DNA from: Peptococcaceae bacterium UBA3933
GTDB taxonomy: Bacteria; Bacillota; Peptococcia; Peptococcales; BICA1-8
Reading direction: 5' to 3'
DNA: 17,510 bases
Assembly (NCBI GenBank): GCA_002385805.1
Contig: DGEF01000071.1
Coordinates: 1 to 17,510, forward strand
The notes beneath the pieces were generated by a model. The model was not told the DNA's origin. It did no database searches and saw only the letters and a list, made by a program, of their open reading frames with translations. A program made the translations under genes and the position numbers. Of this stretch, positions 1-6,970 are shown piece after piece. Position 1 is the first letter of the stretch, and each line of letters begins with the position of its first letter.

Positions 1-73
1 GGGTAGAGCAGTTAGGGAGCTCGTCGGGCTCATAACCCGGAGGTCAGAGGTTCAAATCCTCTCCCCGCAACCA
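1..73 (+). tRNA. Initiator tRNA-Met (CAT anticodon), 5' end cut by window
   Basis: The sequence matches the 3' portion of a bacterial initiator tRNA and lacks about four 5' bases. The anticodon loop is CTCATAA, closed by the GGG/CCC pairs (cggg...cccg) that mark initiator tRNAs. The T arm is AGAGG-TTCAAAT-CCTCT, and the 3' acceptor strand CCCCGCA is followed by A and an encoded CCA. The base at position 72 is A, consistent with the unpaired 1-72 position of initiators. Initiator rather than elongator tRNA-Met or tRNA-Ile2 is inferred from these stem features. Confidence 0.93.
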
Positions 74-113
74 ACCTCTCAAACAATAATAATTATAATA
101 AACCAACCTCTCA
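69..113 (+). repeat. 13-bp direct repeat of the tRNA 3' end
   Basis: AACCAACCTCTCA occurs at 69-81, covering the tRNA CAACCA end, and again at 101-113, inside the terminator. The AT-rich spacer between the copies is 19 bp. Both copies contain AACCTCTC, so both could pair with the same 3' arm at 117-124. Confidence 0.7.
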
Positions 114-130
114 GATGAGAGGTTTTTTTT
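105..130 (+). terminator. Rho-independent terminator after tRNA-fMet
   Basis: A perfect 8-bp stem AACCTCTC (105-112) / GAGAGGTT (117-124) with loop AGAT is followed by a run of T to 130. It would end the rightward tRNA transcript. The 5' arm belongs to a 13-bp direct copy of the tRNA 3' end at 69-81. Confidence 0.85.
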
Positions 131-143
131 ACTTATATTTATA

Positions 144-1076
144 TTATTGCTTTATAGAAAAACTCTTTATATATTCCTCATGAGCCAGATTAGCTATTTC
201 ATAGAAAGGAATGTTTACTGTAAGCGGTTCTTCGGCTATTACATTATAACCTAAATTTTTCAGTTCTGCTAAAACATCTTCTTTGCTTTTCGTTACCACT
301 ATTTCTACCTTTACAAACTTTTCCGGATCACCTTTAAGAAGAATCTCCTTGATTATTTTATTTGTTTCCTCATCATATAAGTCATCCCTAACGGGCATTT
401 TTAAACCGGCAAACTTATAACTCTCCTTCTCCCAAACAAACCCGTTTTCATTAAAATTTAAATCATACTTGAAAAAAACATGTCCTTTTTCAAAGATTAG
501 ACTGACTAGCCCTCCCTTTTTCTTTACTCCAACATATCTAACATCTTGAACAACAATATTATTAAATTCAGCCTGATTTAAGGGGGTCATTAATTGGGAT
601 ATCCTGTCAACTGCCTCTGACAAGGTTATGCTTTCAATTAATTTTTTTTCTTTAAAGATTTCTAATTTATCTGCCTGATTTGACCCTTCAGCCTTTTCTT
701 GATAATTTCGTACTACTAAAGTAGTATCATTTGACCTAACGGCTTTATCATCTTCAGCTAAATCTGCGTCAATCTTAATATAGCCGTAGTAGTTATCTAC
801 TAAACCTTGCTCAATCTTATCCATAGGTAAAAACCTCTGAGCCAAAACCAATAAAAGCAATACTAAACAAACATTTATCCCTATATCTTTGAGATTCCTA
901 TTACGACCGAAAGCTAACTGAGCACTAATGGTAAAGACTATGGCAACCGCCATATATATTATATAAACAAATAACCAACTCATCATATATTCGTCATAAA
1001 CATATAACCAAGCAAGAAGATTTAAAATAAATAAGACAGGAATCATAATATTCCGTGAAAATCTAGGCACTTTCAT
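144..1076 (-). CDS. Unrecognised membrane protein, three N-terminal helices plus exported-type domain
   Basis: This 310-residue protein belongs to no family I recognise. From the chosen start it has hydrophobic segments at roughly residues 10-27, 32-55 and 65-82. After them comes a soluble, charged region of about 225 residues, mixed alpha/beta in appearance, without cysteine pairs or obvious catalytic motifs. With three helices the soluble domain should lie on the opposite side of the membrane from the basic N-terminus (MKVPRFSR), so probably outside. I chose the ATG at 1076 because AGGTGG lies 8 nt upstream of it; an in-frame GTG at 1088 overlaps that ribosome site and is unlikely to be used. 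The gene is divergent from the PH-like gene and ends close to the tRNA terminator. A sensor-like or cell-envelope role is possible, but nothing in the sequence proves it. Confidence 0.75.
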   Translation of the reverse strand: MKVPRFSRNIMIPVLFILNLLAWLYVYDEYMMSWLFVYIIYMAVAIVFTISAQLAFGRNRNLKDIGINVCLVLLLLVLAQRFLPMDKIEQGLVDNYYGYIKIDADLAEDDKAVRSNDTTLVVRNYQEKAEGSNQADKLEIFKEKKLIESITLSEAVDRISQLMTPLNQAEFNNIVVQDVRYVGVKKKGGLVSLIFEKGHVFFKYDLNFNENGFVWEKESYKFAGLKMPVRDDLYDEETNKIIKEILLKGDPEKFVKVEIVVTKSKEDVLAELKNLGYNVIAEEPLTVNIPFYEIANLAHEEYIKSFSIKQ

Positions 1077-1138
1077 GTTCAAGACCACCTCATTTTATTT
1101 GAGTAATTAAACTTGTCTAGTAAAAAAAGACTTTACTA

Positions 1139-1147
1139 TGCTATACT
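1139..1147 (+). promoter_or_regulatory. Extended -10 promoter candidate for the PH-like gene
   Basis: TGCTATACT is an extended -10 (TGn plus TATACT). No good -35 is visible at 17 bp. The inferred start site near 1154 would leave only a very short leader in front of the ATG at 1169, so the call is tentative. Confidence 0.35.
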
Positions 1148-1168
1148 TCATATAAAGGAGGTATAAAT

Positions 1169-1537
1169 ATGGCTATTAAAATCTATACAGAAAATTTTCC
1201 GGAAAAAATTATGGAAAAATTATTCAGTAACCATGTTATATCCCAAAAAGATGATATTTTAGCTGTTTATGTGAACACTTTTTTAGGACACATCAATGAT
1301 GCCTGTATAATTACCCCAGAGAAAATTATCCAGTGGATAAATAAAAGAAACGCTGTAGAAAGAAAAGTATTAAGCTTCAAAAAAATTAAAGATATCACTT
1401 ATGAAGAAAAAGGCTTATATGGCTACATTAATTATCATTTATCTACAAAAAAGACTTTCGTTATTAAGCTAAACCGCCAAGACGGAGAAAAGTTTTATAA
1501 TCTCTCCCGGGAAACATGGGAAAAGTCTGAAGAATGA
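1169..1537 (+). CDS. Small hypothetical protein, PH-like (bPH/YokE-type) fold suspected
   Basis: This 122-residue soluble protein has no signal peptide or membrane helix. Its pattern resembles bacterial pleckstrin-homology-like domains. A helical N-terminus leads to a 'de-ilavy' strand (about 27-35), then 'aciITpekII' (about 45-54), 'kvlsFkkIkditye' (about 67-80) and a closing helix after 'DGEKFYNLSRETW'. The match to the short bPH family is by eye only and carries no molecular function. The start is well supported, with AAGGAGGT at 1154-1161 lying 7 nt before the ATG. The gene is divergent from the membrane protein on its left, and its last 43 bp overlap the convergent small lipoprotein gene. 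An unrelated small cytosolic protein remains possible. Confidence 0.7.
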   Translation: MAIKIYTENFPEKIMEKLFSNHVISQKDDILAVYVNTFLGHINDACIITPEKIIQWINKRNAVERKVLSFKKIKDITYEEKGLYGYINYHLSTKKTFVIKLNRQDGEKFYNLSRETWEKSEE

Positions 1538-1671
1538 TTTTTCACCTGAAGCACTTCACCTTTGTCAAGCTTAAACAAAGGTTCACTAGGTTCTTCGGTA
1601 GTACCACAGGCGACAGTTAAAATTAAGGTTAAGGCTAAGGTTAAGATTAAAGTAAGAGAAGGTTTATTCAT
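1495..1671 (-). CDS. Putative small lipoprotein, possibly truncated
   Basis: The 58-residue product starts MNKPS and continues with a hydrophobic run of Leu, Thr, Ile and Ala ending in LTVAC, a plausible lipobox with Cys at about residue 23. A short acidic tail rich in T, E, P and S follows. GAGGTG lies 6 nt before the ATG at 1671; a GTG at 1680 lies inside that site. Two features argue for caution. The hydrophobic segment is encoded by a hexanucleotide array, (TTAACC/TTAGCC)n, of a type also found in non-coding repeat DNA in this window. The last 14 residues are antisense to the convergent PH-like gene, as expected if a longer lipoprotein gene had been truncated and read through to the first stop. 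It may be a real tiny lipoprotein, a remnant, or a chance reading frame. Confidence 0.45.
   Translation of the reverse strand: MNKPSLTLILTLALTLILTVACGTTEEPSEPLFKLDKGEVLQVKNHSSDFSHVSRERL
1617..1651. repeat. Hexanucleotide (TTAAGG)n-like array inside the lipoprotein signal region
   Basis: On the + strand, units AAGGTT, AAGGCT, AAGGTT and AAGATT follow one another. A cleaner version, TTAAGGTTAAGG, occurs in the repeat-rich addB leader near 14256-14271. Confidence 0.7.
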
Positions 1672-1792
1672 CATAAACACCTCGAAATTTAGTGGCTAGT
1701 GGCTAGTTATTTGTGGCTGGTAAATTAGTGACTAGTGACTTGTGAATAGTATTATTAATCACAGATAAACACTAATAATTTTTAGTCTAAAA

Positions 1793-1816
1793 GTGAGCGA
1801 GTGGGCGAGTGAGCGA
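1793..1816. repeat. Tandem 8-bp repeat (GTGRGCGA)3
   Basis: GTGAGCGA, GTGGGCGA and GTGAGCGA occur head to tail without gaps. Confidence 0.85.
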
Positions 1817-1817
1817 G

Positions 1818-1834
1818 ATTTTAGTCACTAAAAT
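1818..1834. repeat. 17-nt perfect palindrome
   Basis: ATTTTAGT-C-ACTAAAAT is perfectly symmetric around one C. It could be an operator or a cruciform, or simply part of the repeat tract; no adjacent gene start suggests a regulator site. Confidence 0.6.
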
Positions 1835-1958
1835 AAACCACGGATAAACACTGTGAACATAGATAAACACGGATAGTTTAGTATCTAAATTTAGATTTAT
1901 AAAAATACATCATGTAAAAATGTCATTAATTAGATGCATCCCGAAAAAATAACATTCA

Positions 1959-2027
1959 TCGGATGCATCATGCAGTGTGTCCCAAAATCAGATGCCGACC
2001 CTAAAACTGAACCCGTAAGCCATAATG
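1959..2027 (+). repeat. 69-bp dispersed element, copy 1
   Basis: The element aligns without gaps to 14272-14340, with 52 of 69 bases identical by hand count. Both copies begin TCGGATG and contain CCCAAAAT, AGATGC and CCCGTAAG. This copy lies just beyond the 3' end of sbcC. Confidence 0.8.
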
Positions 2028-2056
2028 CCGACCCCATAGTTCGACCCAAAAGCCAA

Positions 2057-5000
2057 TCACCCTACTTCAATCTCCAGTTGTGTTCCCTTGCCGCCGTTTT
2101 CCGCCGGGGTAACTATTAATCTTCTTTGTAAACGGGCTCTTAGTTCAGGTACATGACTGATTACACCCACAGTCATTTTTTGACTTTGTAACTTTTCTAA
2201 AGAATCCATTACCGTTTCTAAAAGATCTCTGTCTAAAGTACCAAATCCCTCATCTAAAAAGAAAAACTCTAAAGGGTACTTTCCTCTTATTTGAATTTGG
2301 CTGGATAAAGCTAATGCAAGGGCCAGGGAGGTTAGGAAGGTTTCCCCACCGGAAAGAGTCGAAACAGGTCGATACAATCCTCCGTTGGCATCATCCCGGA
2401 TAATAAAACCTCCGTCCGAATCCACAATCAAAGCATACCTGCTTTGGGTTAAATCAGCCAAGATGCGGGAGGCGTCTAAAGAAACATTTATTAATTGTTC
2501 TTCGGCAATAAACTCCACAAAAGCATTTCCCCTAAAAAGCTTTTCTAATTCCGTTAATTTATCCAAAAGCTCTTCCCAGTGTTTCTTTTCTTCCTCCAAT
2601 TGACGCCAGCGGATATTGTTTGTTTCCAGCCTTTCCACATGTCCTATCAATTTATGATATAATTCCTGGCTTTTCTCTAACTCTTCCCTGTTTCTTTCCA
2701 TTTCCTGCAAGAAGGATTGCCATTCTTCTTCCTCTATATCTTTGTCCCCAAGTTTATTCTTTAATGATTCCAGGTTTTTTTGAACCAGTAATTTTTTATT
2801 TTTAAACTCCTGAATTTCTTTTTCCAGTAAAGCCATTTCTTCCGGTGTAAGCAGAGCTTCTTCTGCTTCTACCTGAGATGAAAATTGAAGCACCTTTATT
2901 TTTTCCGCTAATTCTTGAAGGGCCTTTTCTAACCTTTCTTCAGTTTTCTTTTTTTCATGGCTAAGGTTAGAGTAAAGGTTTTTCTTTTCTTCATAATTTA
3001 AACGGTTTTTTTCTAATTGTTGTGCTGCTTTTTCTAAACTATCCTTTAAAGCTCTCAGTTCTTCTTCCACCTTTTGTTTTACATCTTCTGCTTTATTCCC
3101 GAAAGTAACTTCATTTATTCTGGCAGTCAACTGGTCAATTTGCTGTTTATACCCTTTACCCTCTACTTCTAAGGATTCTAATCTTTGCAAATTTTTCTGT
3201 AGTTCTTCCTGAACCTTGAATAAGCTCTCAGTAGTTTGCTCCAATTGCTTGGCAATTTCAGCTTCTTTCTTTCTTAGCAGAATTAAATCTTGCCGGGCTT
3301 TTTTTATTTCCTGAACTTTCTCCTCAATTTCAGAACCGGTCATTCCTTCGGCTTTTTCATAAAAAAACTTTTCCTTTTTCTCTTTATCTAAACTAATTAT
3401 CTCTAATTTTTCCCGCCCTTGTTTTAATGTTTCATTTAAAAAATCACGGTTTGCTTCCTCTCTGGCTAAAGACTGTTCAACACTGTTGAGTTTATTATTT
3501 ATATCCGCTAACTGTTCTATATACTTTTCCTTAACCTGAGCATAAGTACTTATTTGTTCCTGCGCTTGAATTAAATAACGTTTTCGCTGATTTTGCCAAG
3601 TTTTTAAATCCTTTACATCCCAGCTTAACCACTCTGGCTGAAGTTTATTGCGCTGCTCTTTTATTTTATTAATCAAGTTATTTTGTATTTCCCTGATTTT
3701 CCTTTGATTTTCTTCCAGTAACTCTAATTTTGACTTTAAGCTGCTTTCTTTATTAAGAGATTGATTTAAATGTTCTTCCACCTGCTTTAGTTCTTCCTGT
3801 TTTTGCTGGATAACTTCCTCCAACTTTTTGAGGGGTTTCTCCTCTTCTTCCTCCGGAATTACATGAACCAAGGAACCACAGACAGGACAAGGCTTATTTT
3901 CCTCCAACTTTTTCCGTAAAAATAGAGCTAGATTTTTACTCTGCAATTCTTTAAAATCTTTATCTAAATTTGCTATTTCCTGAGTTAACAGTTGTTTTCT
4001 GTCAGTAAGCGTATTAATTGTACTTTCTTCTGTTTTAAGATTCTCCAGCACCAAATTTATTTCCTTTTGAAATTGAGAAAAATCTTTTTCCTGAGCATCA
4101 AGGTCTGCTAAATAATACTCTAAGGAACTGATAACTTCACTATAATCATTTAATTCCTTTTGAGCTGTGTTTAATTCATCCTGAGTAAGTTCAGGGACAG
4201 GGAGGGTATCCATTTCTTGTTTTTTCTTCAATAATTCTTTATTAATTTCTTCTTTTTCTTTCAAAAGGAGCGAAATTTTTCTAATAACTCCTTCTACCTG
4301 TGTTTCTTTTTCTTTGACATCTTGAATTAATTCATTATAAATCTTTTCCGACTCTTTAAACTCCTGCCAGGCCTCTTTTTTTGCCGCAAATACTTCCTCT
4401 AATTGAGCTATCTGTTCCTTTTGTTGAATAATCTTAGCCAATTCCGCCTTTTTAACCTGCAATCGTGATCTTAGATTTTCCAGCTCTTTCTGTTGGGCTT
4501 TTAAGGATTCTCCCGCTTTTTTTGCAGCCAGGTAATCTTTTTTAAGTCCTTCACGCTTTTCTAATAATTCCTGGCGAAGTTTTTCCTCTGCTAACGCTTG
4601 TTCCAGTTTTACTAATTTAATTTCTAATTCTTTTCCCCTGGTATTCTTCTTATTCTCTAGTTCCTGATAAACTTTCAGGGTAGCAGCTAAAATATTCTCA
4701 AGGTTATTAACTTCCTCGGTTAAATTCGCTAAGTGAGCGCAAATTTTGTCTAAAGCTAATTTTTCATTATTGACTACTTGACAGTAAGGTTTGACTTTTT
4801 CCGCCTTATGGGCTAACTCTAACCTTTGCAATTTTAATTGAAAGGAAGGCTCCAAAACCTTTATATCCTCCCATTCTTTCTGGGCCTTCTCCAATTCCCT
4901 CTTTAATTCAATTATTTTTTTCAATTCCTCATAACGTTTCCCATAGGATTTTTCCAATTGTTTTAGTTCAAGAACTACCGTCTCTTGTTTTTTTAATTCT

Positions 5001-5653
5001 TCTTTAGCCTTTATTAATGCTTTCTCAGAAGCATCACCTAGCTCACTTTGCATCCCACAAACTAATTTTAATTCATTTTTGGCACTGTTTAACCTACTTT
5101 TTACCTTCTCGTAAAGTTTAACCCCGTATTTTTCTAAAGAGAATATCCTTTGCAGCATTAACCGCCTGTCTTTGCCCTGCAGTGATAAAAATTCTGCAAA
5201 CTTGCCCTGAGGCAAAACAACGGCCCTGGTAAAATCTTCAAAGGTAAGACCGATTATTTCGGTGATTTTCTTATCCATATCTCCCTGTTTCTCAGCAATT
5301 ACTTGTTCCGTTTCATCTACCATCTCCAGGAGGCGACATTTATGCAAATTCACACCTCCTTCATTATTTCTTTTAAAACTTCTTTCGGCTATATACTTTT
5401 TCTTGCCTACGGAAAAAGTAAATTGAACATAAGTTCTCTCTTCATGCTGATTAATTATTCCCTGGGCACGGCCTTTGGCCCTTTCAACTTTACCATAAAG
5501 AGCCAGGGTTATTCCGTCTAAAATTGTAGATTTTCCGCTACCGGTAGGACCAAAAATGCCAAACAGCCCTGTCTCTGATAATTTAGTGAAGTCAACGGTC
5601 TGTTCTTTGCGGAAACTATTTAGTCCTTCAATTTTTAATAATAAGGGTTTCAC
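2057..5653 (-). CDS. sbcC: Exonuclease SbcC (Rad50-like SMC ATPase)
   Basis: SbcC is the ATPase and coiled-coil partner of the SbcD nuclease. The complex degrades or opens hairpins and protein-blocked DNA ends in an ATP-dependent way in the cytoplasm. The 1198-residue protein shows the full architecture. Walker A is GPTGSGKST at 35-43. Long Lys/Glu-rich coiled coils flank a zinc-hook CPVC at 589-592. The ABC signature LSGGE is at 1100-1104, followed by Walker B FFFLDE at 1130-1135 and a GTLD D-loop. The start is GTG at 5653, which overlaps the sbcD stop as GTGA and suggests translational coupling; AGAGGGTGA within the sbcD 3' end serves as ribosome site. The TGA stop at 2057-2059 lies within repeat-like sequence. 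Length and motif order are normal for the family and nothing suggests damage. Confidence 0.97.
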   Translation of the reverse strand: MKPLLLKIEGLNSFRKEQTVDFTKLSETGLFGIFGPTGSGKSTILDGITLALYGKVERAKGRAQGIINQHEERTYVQFTFSVGKKKYIAERSFKRNNEGGVNLHKCRLLEMVDETEQVIAEKQGDMDKKITEIIGLTFEDFTRAVVLPQGKFAEFLSLQGKDRRLMLQRIFSLEKYGVKLYEKVKSRLNSAKNELKLVCGMQSELGDASEKALIKAKEELKKQETVVLELKQLEKSYGKRYEELKKIIELKRELEKAQKEWEDIKVLEPSFQLKLQRLELAHKAEKVKPYCQVVNNEKLALDKICAHLANLTEEVNNLENILAATLKVYQELENKKNTRGKELEIKLVKLEQALAEEKLRQELLEKREGLKKDYLAAKKAGESLKAQQKELENLRSRLQVKKAELAKIIQQKEQIAQLEEVFAAKKEAWQEFKESEKIYNELIQDVKEKETQVEGVIRKISLLLKEKEEINKELLKKKQEMDTLPVPELTQDELNTAQKELNDYSEVISSLEYYLADLDAQEKDFSQFQKEINLVLENLKTEESTINTLTDRKQLLTQEIANLDKDFKELQSKNLALFLRKKLEENKPCPVCGSLVHVIPEEEEEKPLKKLEEVIQQKQEELKQVEEHLNQSLNKESSLKSKLELLEENQRKIREIQNNLINKIKEQRNKLQPEWLSWDVKDLKTWQNQRKRYLIQAQEQISTYAQVKEKYIEQLADINNKLNSVEQSLAREEANRDFLNETLKQGREKLEIISLDKEKKEKFFYEKAEGMTGSEIEEKVQEIKKARQDLILLRKKEAEIAKQLEQTTESLFKVQEELQKNLQRLESLEVEGKGYKQQIDQLTARINEVTFGNKAEDVKQKVEEELRALKDSLEKAAQQLEKNRLNYEEKKNLYSNLSHEKKKTEERLEKALQELAEKIKVLQFSSQVEAEEALLTPEEMALLEKEIQEFKNKKLLVQKNLESLKNKLGDKDIEEEEWQSFLQEMERNREELEKSQELYHKLIGHVERLETNNIRWRQLEEEKKHWEELLDKLTELEKLFRGNAFVEFIAEEQLINVSLDASRILADLTQSRYALIVDSDGGFIIRDDANGGLYRPVSTLSGGETFLTSLALALALSSQIQIRGKYPLEFFFLDEGFGTLDRDLLETVMDSLEKLQSQKMTVGVISHVPELRARLQRRLIVTPAENGGKGTQLEIEVG

Positions 5654-6873
5654 GAATCTTCACCCTCTTTCTCCTCTTCTAGAAGTTCTAAAAATAATTT
5701 TACCAATTCCTCCTTTGGTTCCACCTGATGGTGATGATAATAAAACTGACGAAAAAGCTTATCTACCGGTAAACTCATCCTGTTCTCCACTTGCAATAGC
5801 TGTTCCATTTCCGGTAAAACAGGGCGAATATTAACGATATCCGGCCGCATTTCCCGTAAAAGTTTAATTTCACTAAACTGCAACGGTTCAGGAACGTAAA
5901 TCATCAAATCAATCCAGGAGTTAGGGTCTCGGTTTTCCTCACACCATTTTATTACCTGAGGTAAACCTTCTCTGGCTTCCCAGCGAACCAGGTTTTTTCC
6001 CCGTGTAAGAGGCACTTCCTTTACTTCAGCCGTTTCGCCGGGTAAACAATCCACCACATAAACAACTTTAGCTTGCCCTGCTTCCGAAAAACTATATCCT
6101 AAAGGTGAGCCTGAGTATCTAATATGTTTTAAACCCGCTACCCGTTGGGAACGATGGAGGTGTCCTAAGGCAATGTATTGAGCCGGAGGAAGTATATCAG
6201 GTTCTACCAGGCAGGCACCGCCTAAATCAATCTGACGCTCGGAATCACTGCTTTTTCCGCCCCGCACAAAAAGATGACTTATACAAAGATTAACACTTTC
6301 TCTCCGGAAATTTTGGGCTAAATAGTGAAAAAGAGCCCCTAGCTTTTCTGAATAACTTTTTTGCAGGACCTCATCCTCCAACCTATCCACCAGGACTTCC
6401 TTCAGTCTTTGTTCCGAAGGATAAGGCAAGGTAATAATTACTGCCGAATGGTCACAACCCGGTACTCCCAGCTCCAGCCACCCTGAGCCTGCTTTTAATC
6501 GTACTACTCCTGGGGTCTCTTTATTGGAAACAAAGGGTTTGTCTTTAGGAAAACCTAACAAAGTTATCCCTAACCGTTCAGCCAAGGGGTCAACTGCTTT
6601 AATTCGTTCCGGGTTATCGTGATTTCCGGCAATAACCACTACCGCCCGCTCACCCCCCCGGGCTAATTCATAAATACCTTGGTAGAAAAGCTGTTCGGCT
6701 TTAGCAGGTGGGTTTGCCGTGTCATAGACATCACCTGCAATCAAAACCAAATCCACCTTTTCCTCATCAGCAATATCACAAATTTCCTGTATAATATCTT
6801 CCTGTTCCTGGGATCGGTCCCGACCTTCCAAAGTCCGCCCTAGGTGCCAATCAGATGTATGTAAAATGCGCAT
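5650..6873 (-). CDS. sbcD: Exonuclease SbcD (Mre11-like Mn-dependent nuclease)
   Basis: SbcD is the calcineurin-like phosphoesterase subunit of SbcCD and acts as 3'-5' exonuclease and hairpin endonuclease on DNA ends. The 407-residue protein has the expected metal-binding motifs. These are D8-x-H10 (SDWH), GDVYD at 47-51, GNHD at 83-86, an ISHLF histidine near residue 195 and GHLH near 240. The C-terminal capping region follows and ends in an acidic tail (EEEKEGEDS). ATG at 6873 is preceded by GGGGGTG about 6 nt upstream. The gene ends in a 4-bp overlap with sbcC, so the two are surely co-translated. Upstream lies a 95-bp spacer from addA filled with the composite repeat, with no terminator obvious enough to split the operon. 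Confidence 0.96.
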   Translation of the reverse strand: MRILHTSDWHLGRTLEGRDRSQEQEDIIQEICDIADEEKVDLVLIAGDVYDTANPPAKAEQLFYQGIYELARGGERAVVVIAGNHDNPERIKAVDPLAERLGITLLGFPKDKPFVSNKETPGVVRLKAGSGWLELGVPGCDHSAVIITLPYPSEQRLKEVLVDRLEDEVLQKSYSEKLGALFHYLAQNFRRESVNLCISHLFVRGGKSSDSERQIDLGGACLVEPDILPPAQYIALGHLHRSQRVAGLKHIRYSGSPLGYSFSEAGQAKVVYVVDCLPGETAEVKEVPLTRGKNLVRWEAREGLPQVIKWCEENRDPNSWIDLMIYVPEPLQFSEIKLLREMRPDIVNIRPVLPEMEQLLQVENRMSLPVDKLFRQFYYHHHQVEPKEELVKLFLELLEEEKEGEDS

Positions 6874-6891
6874 AATTACACCCCCGAATGC

Positions 6892-6970
6892 AGTGGCTAG
6901 TTTTTAGTGGCATGTGGCCGGTCTTACGACCTTCGCCGTCATGCCGTCCCTAAAAACTGACTCCAAAGCT
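6892..6970 (+). repeat. Composite intergenic repeat between addA and sbcD
   Basis: Bases 6892-6911 (AGTGGCTAGTTTTTAGTGGC) are identical over 20 nt to 14209-14228. Next comes GGTCTTACGACCTT (6920-6933), matching the hairpin segment near 14231-14243. Then ATGCCGTCCCTAAAAACTGA (6941-6960) matches the core of the 69-bp element around 1991-2010 with a one-base indel. The tract runs into the addA stop codon (6969-6971). Confidence 0.8.

Larger units (their letters stand above)
1681..2056. repeat. Repeat-filled spacer between sbcC and the lipoprotein gene
   Basis: This 376-bp stretch holds no convincing gene. In + order it contains AGTGRCTAGT-type units (1691-1750), three 13-bp copies of CAYRGATAAACAC (1760-1772, 1839-1851, 1858-1870), a 3x8-bp tandem GTGRGCGA (1793-1816), a 17-nt palindrome (1818-1834), a 14-nt palindrome (1883-1896), two GATGCATC palindromes (1933-1940, 1962-1969), a 69-bp dispersed element (1959-2027), and further CCC-(A/T)AAA-type units up to the sbcC stop codon. 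A 61-codon reading frame at 1934-2119 runs through these repeats and into sbcC antisense, and I do not regard it as a gene. Confidence 0.8.

Noticed and set aside
1691..1870. CRISPR-like array in the repeat-rich spacer
   Set aside because: Repeat units are short (8-13 bp), irregularly spaced and degenerate, without uniform spacers or cas genes.
1933..1969. Two GATGCATC palindromes as an sbcC terminator
   Set aside because: They can pair with each other, but no T-run follows on the minus strand, so termination is not supported.
1934..2119. 61-codon + strand reading frame between the lipoprotein gene and sbcC
   Set aside because: It runs through degenerate repeats and then antisense to the sbcC 3' end, with no ribosome site and no protein-like pattern.
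5303..5834. + strand reading frames of 72 and 92 codons opposite sbcC and sbcD
   Set aside because: They are antisense shadows of strongly supported genes, including the SbcC Walker A region.
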